A DNA stretch of 64,000 nt from Echinicola pacifica DSM 19836 (GTDB taxonomy: Bacteria > Bacteroidota > Bacteroidia > Cytophagales > Cyclobacteriaceae), in contig NZ_KB890739.1 in the NCBI RefSeq assembly GCF_000373245.1, positions 286,441-350,440 of the forward strand. Reading direction: 5' to 3'. Made by a program: the position numbers and the translations under genes. Under the pieces are notes generated by a model. That model saw only the letters and a list, made by a program, of their open reading frames with translations, was not told the origin of the DNA and searched no databases. Below, one piece after another: positions 9,627 through 19,134 of the stretch (position 1 is the first letter of the stretch; every line of letters starts with the position of its first letter).

Positions 9627-9956
9627 ATGTCTGCACATCAAAATCACAGTACACTAGAGGTACTTCCAAGAAATAAAGCCAAGATTAAGAAAATCTGGAA
9701 AACGGCACTGATCCTTCTGGTGATCACCGCAATAGAATTTTTGCTTGCCTTTACCATGGAAAGAGGAATGTTGCTTTTTGCAATCTTCATCGGACTGACC
9801 ATAGTAAAAGCTGGTTATATCATGATGGAATTTATGCACTTAAAGGAGGAATCCAAAGTGTTATTCTGGTCCATCATGTTACCACTTATCACATTGATGT
9901 GGCTCCTTATCGCCTTATTTAAGGAAGGTGCCGATATCTTTATGTATCGTTGGTAA
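9627..9956 (+). CDS. coxD: Cytochrome c oxidase subunit IV family protein
   Basis: The 109-residue protein has a short soluble N-terminus (His-rich start SAHQNH) and three hydrophobic helices at about residues 27-45, 49-70 and 77-98. This matches the prokaryotic subunit IV family (COX4 pro), a small accessory subunit of heme-copper oxidases. It is the last gene before a strong intrinsic terminator and so closes the first respiratory transcript. Confidence 0.88.
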   Translation: MSAHQNHSTLEVLPRNKAKIKKIWKTALILLVITAIEFLLAFTMERGMLLFAIFIGLTIVKAGYIMMEFMHLKEESKVLFWSIMLPLITLMWLLIALFKEGADIFMYRW

Positions 9957-9972
9957 TCAATCGAATTTCATG

Positions 9973-10012
9973 AAAAAAGTAGGTTGGGGGGAAACCTCTT
10001 ACCTACTTTTTT
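9973..10012 (+). terminator. Intrinsic terminator after the act-cox operon
   Basis: A perfect 12-bp stem (9973-9984 with 10001-10012) with a 16-base loop; the descending arm is itself T-rich. It starts 16 bases after the subunit IV stop codon. Confidence 0.85.
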
Positions 10013-10026
10013 GTTTATAGTAAGGT

Positions 10027-10695
10027 ATGAAGATGGTCAGAGTATTACAGGGCTTAGTATTGTTATGTATCCTAATGGTGCCAGTACTAATTATCCTTTT
10101 TCTTCGCAATTTTGGGGAGAATGAATATGATATTCCTGTATTATATGAGCAAGGAGTAGAGGATCCCTTTGGGGATTGTAATTATCAGCAGACAGGCCAG
10201 CATTATATTCCTGACTTTGAATACATCGCTCAGGATAGCTCACTGGTGGGACGTGAGGATATGGAAGGAAAGATCACCATCGTGGATTTTTTCTTTACCA
10301 GCTGTCCTAGCATCTGTCCGGTGATGTCCCAGGAGATGGAGCGTGTGCAGGATGTTTTTCGCAATGAAGATACCATTCAACTTTTTTCTATTAGCATAGA
10401 TCCTGATTACGATACACCAAAAGTATTGGCTGAATATGCTCAGCTTCATGAAGCCCAGCAGGACAAATGGTACTTCCTGCATGGAGACAAATCCGATGTT
10501 TATGGTCTCGCCCGCTGTGGCTTTATCCTTCCTACCATCGATGGTAAAGGACAGCCCGATGACTTTATCCATAGTGATAAACTCGTGCTGGTGGATGCTC
10601 AGGGGAGAATTAGAGGCTATTACAGTGGTACCAATCGGGAAGATGTTGATTTATTGATCTTGGAGACTAAAATATTGCTTCATGGAAAAAATTAG
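10027..10695 (+). CDS. SCO1/SenC/PrrC family copper chaperone
   Basis: SCO proteins deliver copper to, or reduce, the CuA site of oxidase subunit II. The 222-residue protein has an N-terminal membrane anchor (residues 7-27) and a thioredoxin-fold domain. The copper-binding residues are visible: Cys93 and Cys97 in a CPSIC motif and His182 in the DDFIHSD motif. An additional Cys51 lies between anchor and domain. It follows the cox terminator closely and overlaps the DUF420 gene by 14 bases, which links the two in an assembly operon. Confidence 0.93.
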   Translation: MKMVRVLQGLVLLCILMVPVLIILFLRNFGENEYDIPVLYEQGVEDPFGDCNYQQTGQHYIPDFEYIAQDSSLVGREDMEGKITIVDFFFTSCPSICPVMSQEMERVQDVFRNEDTIQLFSISIDPDYDTPKVLAEYAQLHEAQQDKWYFLHGDKSDVYGLARCGFILPTIDGKGQPDDFIHSDKLVLVDAQGRIRGYYSGTNREDVDLLILETKILLHGKN

Positions 10696-11233
10696 AGAAG
10701 AAGAAGTTCCTCACAAAGGAATCTATAAGTTGATCATCGTGATATCTGTATTGGTACCCGTGGTGGTGGCAGTATTATTATTTATGCCATCCAAAATTGA
10801 CCTGGCCGAAGAGTGGGTGTATTTCCTTCCTCATATGAATGCGGTGATCAATTTTGCCTCAAGTATCGCTTTAGTCTTTGGGCTTTATTTTATCAAAAAG
10901 ATGAATATTACCGCCCACCAGATATCCATGTCCGTTGCCTTTGGCCTTGGTGCGATATTTTTGGTTTCCTATGTGATTTATCATGCTGCAGCAGAGAGCA
11001 CCAGCTTCGGGGGCGAAGGCTTCATCAGGACGGTGTATTATATCATTCTATTGACCCATATCGTTTTAGCGGCTGTCGCCCTATTCCCTATTTTGCTCGC
11101 CTATTATTATGGCCAACGTCGCATGGTGGAGAGACATAAGAAAATCGTGAGATACGCTTACCCCATTTGGCTGTATGTGACAGTCTCTGGTGTGATCGTT
11201 TATCTTATGATCAGCCCTTATTATTCTCATTAA
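10682..11233 (+). CDS. DUF420 family membrane protein, probable oxidase assembly factor
   Basis: The 183-residue protein has five hydrophobic helices and the sequence pattern of DUF420, including His residues at the ends of helices (FLPHMNA, NITAHQ, YVIYHAA, LLTHIVLA). DUF420 relatives in Firmicutes (CtaM/YozB) are tied to aa3-type oxidase maturation, so a role in heme or copper insertion is a reasonable inference. The start overlaps the SCO gene by 14 bases. A small CAMC protein follows after 32 bases. Confidence 0.82.
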   Translation: MEKIREEEVPHKGIYKLIIVISVLVPVVVAVLLFMPSKIDLAEEWVYFLPHMNAVINFASSIALVFGLYFIKKMNITAHQISMSVAFGLGAIFLVSYVIYHAAAESTSFGGEGFIRTVYYIILLTHIVLAAVALFPILLAYYYGQRRMVERHKKIVRYAYPIWLYVTVSGVIVYLMISPYYSH

Positions 11234-11265
11234 ACTATATACGGACGGCCTTCGTTATCCTTAAT

Positions 11266-11511
11266 ATGAAAAGTATCCTTAAAAAATTCATAGCAAGTAG
11301 CTTCCTGTTTATCCTGAGCATAAGCCTGGCCTCTGCCCAGTGTGCCATGTGCCGGGCCTCTGTGGAAAACAACGTCGCCAATGGAGATACCACCGTGGGA
11401 GCAAGTCTAAATATGGGAATACTCTATCTCTTTGTTGCTCCTTATTTATTGGCTGCCATTATTGGATTTCTATGGTACCGAAACTCCAGGAAATCCAAGG
11501 TTTCGGTATGA
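11266..11511 (+). CDS. Small exported membrane protein with CAMC motif
   Basis: I do not recognise a named family. The 81-residue product has a clear signal peptide (about residues 1-24, ending ASA), then Gln-CAMC-Arg directly at the predicted mature N-terminus, a short polar stretch and one membrane helix at about residues 46-68 ending in a basic tail. The layout suggests a periplasmic CxxC group held close to the membrane, which could bind copper or act in thiol exchange. It lies last in the SCO-DUF420 transcript. The ATG at 11266 was chosen because it gives the signal peptide; the frame is open further upstream but that part overlaps the DUF420 gene. Confidence 0.72.
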   Translation: MKSILKKFIASSFLFILSISLASAQCAMCRASVENNVANGDTTVGASLNMGILYLFVAPYLLAAIIGFLWYRNSRKSKVSV

Positions 11512-11535
11512 TCCTTGTATGTCCTCCAAAAAAGT

Positions 11536-11570
11536 AAGCAAAGTTTGAAAATAGACTTTGCTTTTTTACT
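11536..11570 (+). terminator. Intrinsic terminator after the oxidase assembly genes
   Basis: A 9-bp perfect stem (11536-11544 with 11555-11563), a 10-base loop and a T-rich run. It separates the assembly genes from the histidine kinase gene. Confidence 0.75.
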
Positions 11571-11594
11571 TTTATGGCTATTACAAATTGATTT

Positions 11595-14500
11595 ATGCTT
11601 AAAAAGAGAAGGTTTATTATCGTTATTGCGATCGTTTTAATGGCAGTTGTACTTGCCGTTAATTTCTTTTCCGGGTCGCCTGATGATCATAAACTTGGCT
11701 TGCAGCAGATTGAAACCAAAATCCGCCAGGTAGCAGACGAATTTGATGAAGACTTTATCAGTCTTCTAATGAATAATCGACCCGAAAAGCAAGTTTCCTT
11801 CTCCACCCTAAACTATAGCAGTAAGCATCCTTATTATTTATACAATATCGACGGCAAACTGATCTATTGGTCCAATGTGTCCATGATCCCGCGTTTTGAG
11901 GATATCAAAGCAGGACCCTATTACCAGCCCTATCAGCTAATCGATAATGATAAGGGTACCTATTTCTCCAGGGTAAGGAAGATTATCCGAAATAATCAAG
12001 TGTACTGGCTGGTACAGGTTTACTCCCTGTACGATAAGGTGGAGATCGATAATGATTACCTCCATGCTGGATTTAACGGAGAAGTATTTGGCAATGGAAA
12101 TTTTATACTCTCCGCAGATCCCTCTGGCGGATACGATAAGGTCACCGGAAAGGATGGGTCTTACTTCTTTGCGGTCTCGCTTAGGGATGGGTACAAGCCC
12201 GTGGGACATCAGTCTCATACGGCCTTATTGCTGTTTTTCTTTTCGCTTACTGGTCTGGTATTTATCCTTGGCGGGGACTTCGCCTATCGCCTATGGACCC
12301 ATGGACGCAGGCGGCTAGCTCTTATATACACGGTGTTTATCCTGGTGAGTGTGAGGGCGATGATGCTTACCTTTCACTTCCCTCAGGATTATTTTGAGGT
12401 GGCATTGTTTGATCCGGTTTATTACGCTAGTTCCTTGCTAAATCCTTCCCTGGGCGACCTATTCCTAAATGTCATCTGCTCAGCCGTTATATTAGGGATG
12501 TTGGTAAGTATGCTCGGGCGAAGAGAAGCCATCGTCACCTTCGCCAAGATGCGGAAGAAGTACTTCCAATGGGTCTTTTATGTGATCGCTTATGTGCTAT
12601 CAGCCTTGTTTTTATTCTTATTCTTTAGGCTTTTCAGCAATATCTCTAATAACTCCCAGTGGAATCTTAATATCCTGGATATTCCTTCATTTGATTACTT
12701 TAAGGTCATAAGTATTTTGGTTTTATTTTTCGGTGGGGCGGGATATTTACTGTTTACCTTGATGTCCTTAAACTTGGTTTTTTATAAGGCTCGCGCAAAA
12801 AAAGCCTACGCCCTAAGAGTGCTGATGGCCATCTCTGTGCCCATTATGGTCGCTCTGGCCTGGGTGGATTTTATCTATCTGGCAGTATATGTCGCTCACC
12901 TGATTTTATTGGTAGCTATAATCTCCTTTGAGCTTTATGATAATGTATTGAAGTTGCAGCTAAATACTTTCCTGACGTTTTTCTTTGGCTGCCTGGTGGG
13001 GGCCGTGATCACCGGTGCCGCCTCTTATCAGGATTTTCGTAAGAGGGAAATTACCTCCAAAGTAAAGCTGTCCGACCAAATCCTGATGGAAAACGATGTG
13101 ATGGCCGAGTTCCTCCTGAGTGACGTGATGGATCGGGTAAAAGGTGATATCTTCATCAGAAATCGTATGAAAGACCCTTCAAGGTCCAAAGAGGCCATTG
13201 TTCAGAAAATCCGTAAAATCTATATCTCCAATTACTTTGACCAATATGATCTCAATATCAAAATATTTAATGTCAATGGAGAAGACCTCCTGCAGCGTTC
13301 TAGCGAACTGAAGCTGGATGACTATAGGTATAGGTATGTCAATAGTGACTATGCTACCAATGTGAGGAATCTCTATTTCGTCAAAGGAAATGAAGGTGCT
13401 AATAGCAATAAATTCTACACTTTCATCCCTCTCCGCAGTGAAGGGGTTCTGATCGGCACGGTCCTGCTGGAGCTCGTCCAGCAAAGAATCCAATCCACAA
13501 GTGTATTTCCAAAATTGCTTTTGGATAAAAAATACGCCGATGATATCTATGACAAAAACTTCGATTACGCTATGTTTCGGGACGAGGTGCTTCAATATAG
13601 TGTTGGCGTATTTAATTATCGAAGTCCCGATGTGGCGGAATTATTGGACAATAATAACCTCTATACCACGGGGGTTTTTAGGAATAACTTCCATCATTTT
13701 GGAGTAATAAATGGCTCCCGAACCCTTATCATCTCTAGCCCAATATATCCTTATAATTATATATTGGCGGATGTGTCCTTTTTCTTTGTAAGCTATATCG
13801 CCTGCACCCTATTATTCATCATGGCCTATGCCCTGTTGAACGGACTGAATAAGGTGCAATTTAATTATGCTACTAAGCTACAATTTTACCTGAATTTCGC
13901 CTTCTTCGTTCCTATGCTGGTAATCAGTGCCATCTCCATAGGCCTGCTGAGTAATTCCTATTTGGACGATCTCCATCGGCAGTATTTTGATAAAGCGGCC
14001 ATTATTAAGGACAATATTTTTGAGTACCTGGAGCAGGAGTCGGAAGGGGCTATGGATCGGGATGATTTCTTAGCGGAGCTCTATCAATTGTCAGGCACCA
14101 CGGTGACCGATATTAATGTTTATAATCCTGAAGGACAGCTGATGGCTACGAGCCAGCCAAATATCTTCGAGAAGAAGGTGCTGACAGAATACCTCCATCC
14201 TATGGCCTATGCCGAGATGCTGGAGAAACAAAATAACCGTATCATCCTCGATGAGAAGGTCGGTGATCTGAATTATAAGACCGTATATATTAGCCTTCGC
14301 GACACCAAGCGACAAAATATTCTTGGCATTGTGGCCATTCCATTCTTCGAGGCTGAGGAGGAACTAAACGTCCTGATCGTGGATGTGTTCAGTACCATCA
14401 TCAATATCTTTGTGGGAATCTTCATTATCTTCCTCATCGTCTCTTACTTTGTGTCCAAGAGGTTGACTGATCCCTTCCAGCTATTGACCCAAAAGCTGAA

Positions 14501-15320
14501 ATCAACTAATCTAGAAGATAATGAGCCGATGTACTGGCCGGTAAAAGACGAAATTGGCCTCTTGGTCAGTGAGTATAATAATATGCTCTTTAAGCTGGAA
14601 GGCAGCCGTAAGGTGCTAGCCAAAAACGAGAAGGAATCTGCTTGGAGGGAAATGGCCAAGCAGGTGGCCCATGAGATTAAGAACCCACTTACTCCGATGA
14701 AGCTGACCTTACAGCATCTGCTGCGATTGCAGGCGGAGGGACGTCTGGATGATTTGTCCAAACTTAAGCGGCCTATTAATAACCTGATCCACCAGGTGGA
14801 TACTCTTAGTGATATCGCCACCTCCTTTTCTACCTTCGCCAAAATGCCTCTGCCTAAAAATGAATTGATGGACTTCGAGGCAGTGGTGGTCAAAGCCGTA
14901 GAGCTCTTCAATAACCACGAACGTGGAAAAGTGCTCCTTCATAACCAGGCAAACGGCCCCATTACCGTGATGGGTGACGATAAGCTCTTTGGTAGGGTGA
15001 TTTCCAATCTTATAATCAATGGCATCCAAGCCGTTCCCGAGGAGAAACCCGCAGAAATCAATGTGTTCCTCAGTGAAAATAACGGCTGGATACAGCTGGA
15101 AGTGAAAGATAATGGGATAGGTATCGCCGAAGACCTGCGGGAAAAGATTTTTATTCCTAACTTCAGTACCAAAAGTGAAGGCTCAGGACTAGGACTTGCT
15201 ATTGCCAAACGTGGGGTGGAAACCGCCGGTGGGAAGATTTGGTTTGATACCCAAATGGAAATAGGAACTTCTTTCTTTCTGGCTTTCCCTATTATCCACT
15301 CCGGACAGGATCCTGCATAA
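11595..15320 (+). CDS. Very large membrane sensor histidine kinase
   Basis: The 1,241-residue protein combines an N-terminal anchor, a periplasmic part, a cluster of membrane helices (about residues 210-470), a second extracytoplasmic stretch, more helices near 725-785, another sensor-like region, a last helix near 930-955 and a HAMP-like segment. The C-terminal kinase has the phospho-acceptor His1026 (VAHEIKNPL), an N box (NLIINGIQAV), a G1 box at Asp1172 (DNGIGI) and a G2 box at Gly1196 (GSGLGLAI). The arrangement recalls NtrY-like kinases but is longer than typical ones. There is no response regulator next to it; the outer-membrane-type gene begins 9 bases downstream, suggesting co-transcription. 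Confidence 0.9.
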   Translation: MLKKRRFIIVIAIVLMAVVLAVNFFSGSPDDHKLGLQQIETKIRQVADEFDEDFISLLMNNRPEKQVSFSTLNYSSKHPYYLYNIDGKLIYWSNVSMIPRFEDIKAGPYYQPYQLIDNDKGTYFSRVRKIIRNNQVYWLVQVYSLYDKVEIDNDYLHAGFNGEVFGNGNFILSADPSGGYDKVTGKDGSYFFAVSLRDGYKPVGHQSHTALLLFFFSLTGLVFILGGDFAYRLWTHGRRRLALIYTVFILVSVRAMMLTFHFPQDYFEVALFDPVYYASSLLNPSLGDLFLNVICSAVILGMLVSMLGRREAIVTFAKMRKKYFQWVFYVIAYVLSALFLFLFFRLFSNISNNSQWNLNILDIPSFDYFKVISILVLFFGGAGYLLFTLMSLNLVFYKARAKKAYALRVLMAISVPIMVALAWVDFIYLAVYVAHLILLVAIISFELYDNVLKLQLNTFLTFFFGCLVGAVITGAASYQDFRKREITSKVKLSDQILMENDVMAEFLLSDVMDRVKGDIFIRNRMKDPSRSKEAIVQKIRKIYISNYFDQYDLNIKIFNVNGEDLLQRSSELKLDDYRYRYVNSDYATNVRNLYFVKGNEGANSNKFYTFIPLRSEGVLIGTVLLELVQQRIQSTSVFPKLLLDKKYADDIYDKNFDYAMFRDEVLQYSVGVFNYRSPDVAELLDNNNLYTTGVFRNNFHHFGVINGSRTLIISSPIYPYNYILADVSFFFVSYIACTLLFIMAYALLNGLNKVQFNYATKLQFYLNFAFFVPMLVISAISIGLLSNSYLDDLHRQYFDKAAIIKDNIFEYLEQESEGAMDRDDFLAELYQLSGTTVTDINVYNPEGQLMATSQPNIFEKKVLTEYLHPMAYAEMLEKQNNRIILDEKVGDLNYKTVYISLRDTKRQNILGIVAIPFFEAEEELNVLIVDVFSTIINIFVGIFIIFLIVSYFVSKRLTDPFQLLTQKLKSTNLEDNEPMYWPVKDEIGLLVSEYNNMLFKLEGSRKVLAKNEKESAWREMAKQVAHEIKNPLTPMKLTLQHLLRLQAEGRLDDLSKLKRPINNLIHQVDTLSDIATSFSTFAKMPLPKNELMDFEAVVVKAVELFNNHERGKVLLHNQANGPITVMGDDKLFGRVISNLIINGIQAVPEEKPAEINVFLSENNGWIQLEVKDNGIGIAEDLREKIFIPNFSTKSEGSGLGLAIAKRGVETAGGKIWFDTQMEIGTSFFLAFPIIHSGQDPA

Positions 15321-15329
15321 TGAATATTC

Positions 15330-18300
15330 ATGACGGGTAAGACTAAATATAAGTCAATGCATACAGTAGGGATGGCGCTGCTGTGCATATTGATTTTTCT
15401 AAGTCTTACCTCTCAGGCGCAGGAGCAAACCTGCAAATGGATATTCCCAGCTCCTCATCAGCAGGAATATGAGCAAGTGCTGGATTCCCTCACCGTCATA
15501 CAAGCTTCCATCAGCCTTGCCGATAGCGTAGGCCTCCATTGGACTTATGATAGCCAATCGGGAAAAATTAATATTAAATCCATTAGCAAGACTGCGCAGA
15601 TTTTACCAGATTCCTTGCAGATCTGCTATCAGACTTTTCCTATCAATTTTGCCAAACCCATCGCCCATCGTACCCTAGAGGAACATTATGATTCCATGGC
15701 CTATTTCAAGGCGGTGCAGGAGGTCAGTGATCAGATGATTGACTTCAGCGAGGAGATTTTTCCATCGGGCAAACTCAATAAAGCTGGCAGCCTGACCCGG
15801 GGAATTTCCTTTGGCAATACCCAAAATGTATTTGTCAACTCCTCCCTAAATCTCCAGATGGAAGGGGAACTCGCGGATAACCTGAATGTGAGGGCTTCCA
15901 TAACCGATCAAAATGTCCCCTTTCAGCCTCAGGGGAACACCCAGCAGGTTCAGGATTTCGATAATGTACTCATTGAATTGTATAATGATAATATGAGTCT
16001 CAAGGCCGGAGATGTCGTTTTGCGCCAGCCCCAGTCCTTATTTCTGAAGTACTATAAAAATGTCCAGGGACTGCATGTCTCCACCGACTATAAAGTCAAC
16101 GAACAATGGAAAGCCAGAACAGAGATAGGCGCATCCATCGCCAAGGGAAAGTTTAACTCTGTACAACTGGAAGTGAAGGAAGGGGTGCTCGGCCCGTACC
16201 GTATCCCCGGTCCCTCCGGCGAAAAGTATATCATCATAATGGCCAATTCAGAACGAGTATTCTTAGATGGGAAGCTTCTCAGCAGAGGGTATAATCAGGA
16301 TTATATCATTGATTATAATCAAGGGCAGATCACCTTCACCAGTAATGTGGTGGTCACTCAGTACTCTCGCTTGAGGGTGGATTATGAATATGCAGAAAGG
16401 AATTTTTCCAGATCCATTATCACCGCTAGCCATCGACAGGAGCGTGATAACCTCGCCTTTTATTTCAATTATTATAAGGAACAAGACAATAAAAACAGGC
16501 CTCTATTTACAGAATATTCTGATGCAGATAAGGTGCTTTTGGCTTCCGTCGGTGATCAACTGGATAGGGCTCTTATCCCCCGGGTAGATAGTGTCGCCTT
16601 TACTTCTCAGCGCATTCTTTACCAAAAGCAGGTTTATACCAATACTTTAGGGCAAGAGATTCTCTATTACGAATATTCTACCGATCCACAGGAGGCCCAC
16701 TTTGAAGTCAGCTTCTCAGAAGTGGGACAAGGAAGGGGTAATTATCGCCGGAAAGAGCAGCTTGCCAATGGAGTGGTTTATGAATTTGTGCCTCCTCAAA
16801 ATGGCATCTTGCAAGGGGACTATACGCTTTTTGCGCAGCTACCTGCCCCTAATAAGAAGCAAATGTTTACCGCTGGTACAGAGGTGAAACTATCCAAATA
16901 CGAGAAAGTGTATGCAGAGCTAGCGAGCTCTAATCAGGATCTGAACCTTTTTTCTGAATTGGGGAATGAGGATAATAAGGGCTTTGGCGCCAAAGGGGGC
17001 TTTATTTCTGAAGGTAGAAGCCTTGGCGGTAAACTAAGCGATTATAAACTGAAGGGTTTCACCGAAATGGAGTATAACTCTACCAACTTCCAATTCATTG
17101 ATAGGTATCGCTATATAGAGTTTGATCGGGACTGGGGGCTGAGTCCTGACCAGCTGGAGTTGCCCCAAAGTGAAAAACTGGCAAAGGCCGGGCTAGGGAT
17201 AGAAAAAGACAGGGATAATGCGTGGAACTATCAGTTCCAGTATAGAAACCGGGAGGAGCAACTTCAGGGTGTTCAGCAGGAGCTTTCTATTCGGGAGCGG
17301 CTGGCTGGAAGATTCCAAACCTCCCAACAGGTGTTTCTGCTAAACACCAGTGGCTTGCAAACCGAAAATACATGGAAAAGGTATTATGGCCAAATCGAAT
17401 ATCGCTCCAAGGTGCTGGTTCCCGGGTATCGGTATGAGGTAGATCGAAACAGGGAAACCTATACGGAGACCGATTCGGTGTTTTATAGTGCGATTAATTA
17501 TAGCGCACACCGCATTTTTATTAGCTCAAATGACACCCTGACTTATCGGTTTTTGGCAGACGCTAGTTGGCGCGAAGACCGTAGGCCCATCGGAGGTCAG
17601 CTGGTGGATGACACCAAGGCCTTCACCACCAACTATAGTCTTCAGAAAAATATGGGTTTACATCAGCTGAAAGGGACATTTACCTATAGGCGGCTGGAGC
17701 AATTGCAGATGGAGAATGCCGTGGAGACGACGGTGATGGGCAGGCTGGATTATAGCGGCTCTCTATGGGACAATGCCCTGCGCACCGAGCTGAATTATGC
17801 TATAGGCAATGGTCAGGAGTTGAAGCGTGAATTTGTCTATCTGCTCGTGCCCACAGGGGAGGGGACGCACACTTGGAGAGATGATAATGGCGATGGACTG
17901 CAGCAATTGGGAGAGTTCTATCTTGCCGTAAACCCGGAGGAGAAAAACTATATTAAAGTGTTTACCCCCACGGATGAGTATATTCAGGCTTATAAAAGCT
18001 TGTTTAATTTCCGGCTCAATGCGGGCTTTCCTTCCCAGTGGAGTGCCGAGAAGGGACTTAAGAAATTCCTCTCCAAATTCTCCAATACTACCGTTTGGAA
18101 TGTAGAGAAGAAGATTACGGCAGAGGATTTTTGGCAAAGGATTAGCCCTTGGGCAGCGGGAATAGCGGAGGAGGATTTGGTGTCTCTCATTGGGCTATTT
18201 CGCTCTTCTCTATTTTATAATCGGACCTCTCCAGTATTCGGGATGGATTTTAACTTCAGCCTTAATGAAAATAAACAACTGTTGACAGGGGGTTTTGAGC

Positions 18301-18839
18301 AGGACCGACGTAGTGCCTGGCGCCTCAATACACGCTATAATGCCGCTACCAATTTAAGTTTGCGATGGCTGCTGGAGCAGGGCCGAAGATCTACCTCCTC
18401 TGATTTTTTGGATAATAGGAATTATGAAATACACCAAGTGGGAACCGGGCCTGAGATCACCTGGCAGCTCTCCTCCATCTTCCGAACGGCGGTGAAATAT
18501 CAGTATTCGCATAAGCAAAATATAGAGAATATAGAATATGATGAAAGGGCAAATCTGCATGAGCTAGGTTTGGAGATGAGGTATGCCAAGGCAATCAAAA
18601 CCACCTTAAATGCACAGCTAAAATTTACGCGAATCGATTATAATGGCCTTGCCAATACCCCGGTGGGCTATGAAATGCTCAATGCCCTGACCAATGGCAG
18701 CAATGTCTCCTGGATGCTCAATTGGGTGCAGCGCATAGGGGAGGGTTTGCAAATGAACCTTGCCTATGAGGGGAGAAACTCAGAAGGCTTAGATAAGGTG
18801 GTCCACACCGGGAGAATGCAGGTTTCTGCTCTTTTTTAA
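15330..18839 (+). CDS. Large outer-membrane beta-rich protein, unknown function
   Basis: The 1,169-residue product has a signal peptide (HTVGMALLCILIFLSLTSQA) and long alternating hydrophobic/aromatic stretches typical of Bacteroidota outer-membrane barrels; it ends in Phe, as many barrels do. An EF-hand-like calcium loop lies at residues 851-863 (DDNGDG, then Glu862). I do not recognise a named family with certainty; parts of the N-terminal third resemble large surface proteins of gliding Bacteroidota, but this is only a resemblance. Two starts are possible: 15330, or 15357, which puts the signal peptide directly at the N-terminus and is my slight preference. It sits 9 bases after the kinase gene. 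Confidence 0.75.
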   Translation: MTGKTKYKSMHTVGMALLCILIFLSLTSQAQEQTCKWIFPAPHQQEYEQVLDSLTVIQASISLADSVGLHWTYDSQSGKINIKSISKTAQILPDSLQICYQTFPINFAKPIAHRTLEEHYDSMAYFKAVQEVSDQMIDFSEEIFPSGKLNKAGSLTRGISFGNTQNVFVNSSLNLQMEGELADNLNVRASITDQNVPFQPQGNTQQVQDFDNVLIELYNDNMSLKAGDVVLRQPQSLFLKYYKNVQGLHVSTDYKVNEQWKARTEIGASIAKGKFNSVQLEVKEGVLGPYRIPGPSGEKYIIIMANSERVFLDGKLLSRGYNQDYIIDYNQGQITFTSNVVVTQYSRLRVDYEYAERNFSRSIITASHRQERDNLAFYFNYYKEQDNKNRPLFTEYSDADKVLLASVGDQLDRALIPRVDSVAFTSQRILYQKQVYTNTLGQEILYYEYSTDPQEAHFEVSFSEVGQGRGNYRRKEQLANGVVYEFVPPQNGILQGDYTLFAQLPAPNKKQMFTAGTEVKLSKYEKVYAELASSNQDLNLFSELGNEDNKGFGAKGGFISEGRSLGGKLSDYKLKGFTEMEYNSTNFQFIDRYRYIEFDRDWGLSPDQLELPQSEKLAKAGLGIEKDRDNAWNYQFQYRNREEQLQGVQQELSIRERLAGRFQTSQQVFLLNTSGLQTENTWKRYYGQIEYRSKVLVPGYRYEVDRNRETYTETDSVFYSAINYSAHRIFISSNDTLTYRFLADASWREDRRPIGGQLVDDTKAFTTNYSLQKNMGLHQLKGTFTYRRLEQLQMENAVETTVMGRLDYSGSLWDNALRTELNYAIGNGQELKREFVYLLVPTGEGTHTWRDDNGDGLQQLGEFYLAVNPEEKNYIKVFTPTDEYIQAYKSLFNFRLNAGFPSQWSAEKGLKKFLSKFSNTTVWNVEKKITAEDFWQRISPWAAGIAEEDLVSLIGLFRSSLFYNRTSPVFGMDFNFSLNENKQLLTGGFEQDRRSAWRLNTRYNAATNLSLRWLLEQGRRSTSSDFLDNRNYEIHQVGTGPEITWQLSSIFRTAVKYQYSHKQNIENIEYDERANLHELGLEMRYAKAIKTTLNAQLKFTRIDYNGLANTPVGYEMLNALTNGSNVSWMLNWVQRIGEGLQMNLAYEGRNSEGLDKVVHTGRMQVSALF

Positions 18840-18987
18840 ACGCAGCCAAAAACTCCATGTCGCCTTGAAATACGGGGCTTAGCAATCCTAATTTAGTATA
18901 CTGTCCTTCAGCTAATGGGTTGGGCTTAAATGTGATGAGATTTCTCACTTTATCCTCATTTATGAATTGGGACACAAGATATTTCAT
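18838..18987 (-). other. Possible remnant or short reading frame antisense to the 3' flank of the barrel gene
   Basis: Reading leftward from an ATG at 18987 there is an open frame whose first 50 residues look protein-like (start KYLVSQFINEDKV, later ITFKPNPLAEGQY). The frame then runs into the antisense of the barrel gene and continues to 18718. The product matches nothing I recognise. It may be the 5' end of a gene whose remainder was lost, or chance. The rest of the interval up to 19134 is AT-rich and holds no clear signal. Confidence 0.2.
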
Positions 18988-19134
18988 TAATCAGCCAAAT
19001 AGATATATAAAAAAATATAGAAAGTCATTTGATGATGGTGAAAATTTTTTAATTTTATCAAATGCATTTCCATTGATATCATTTAATGGATTTGTAGGAC
19101 GTTTTTACAGAGACCGATAACCCTTTACTGAATT

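Noticed and set aside
14444-14911. 155-codon minus-strand frame inside the histidine kinase gene
   Set aside because: Antisense shadow of the kinase HisKA region; Ser/Leu-rich composition.
18920-19120. Plus-strand frame of 66 codons before the GHL10-like gene
   Set aside because: AT-rich, no recognisable features, no ribosome-binding site, overlaps the other short frame.
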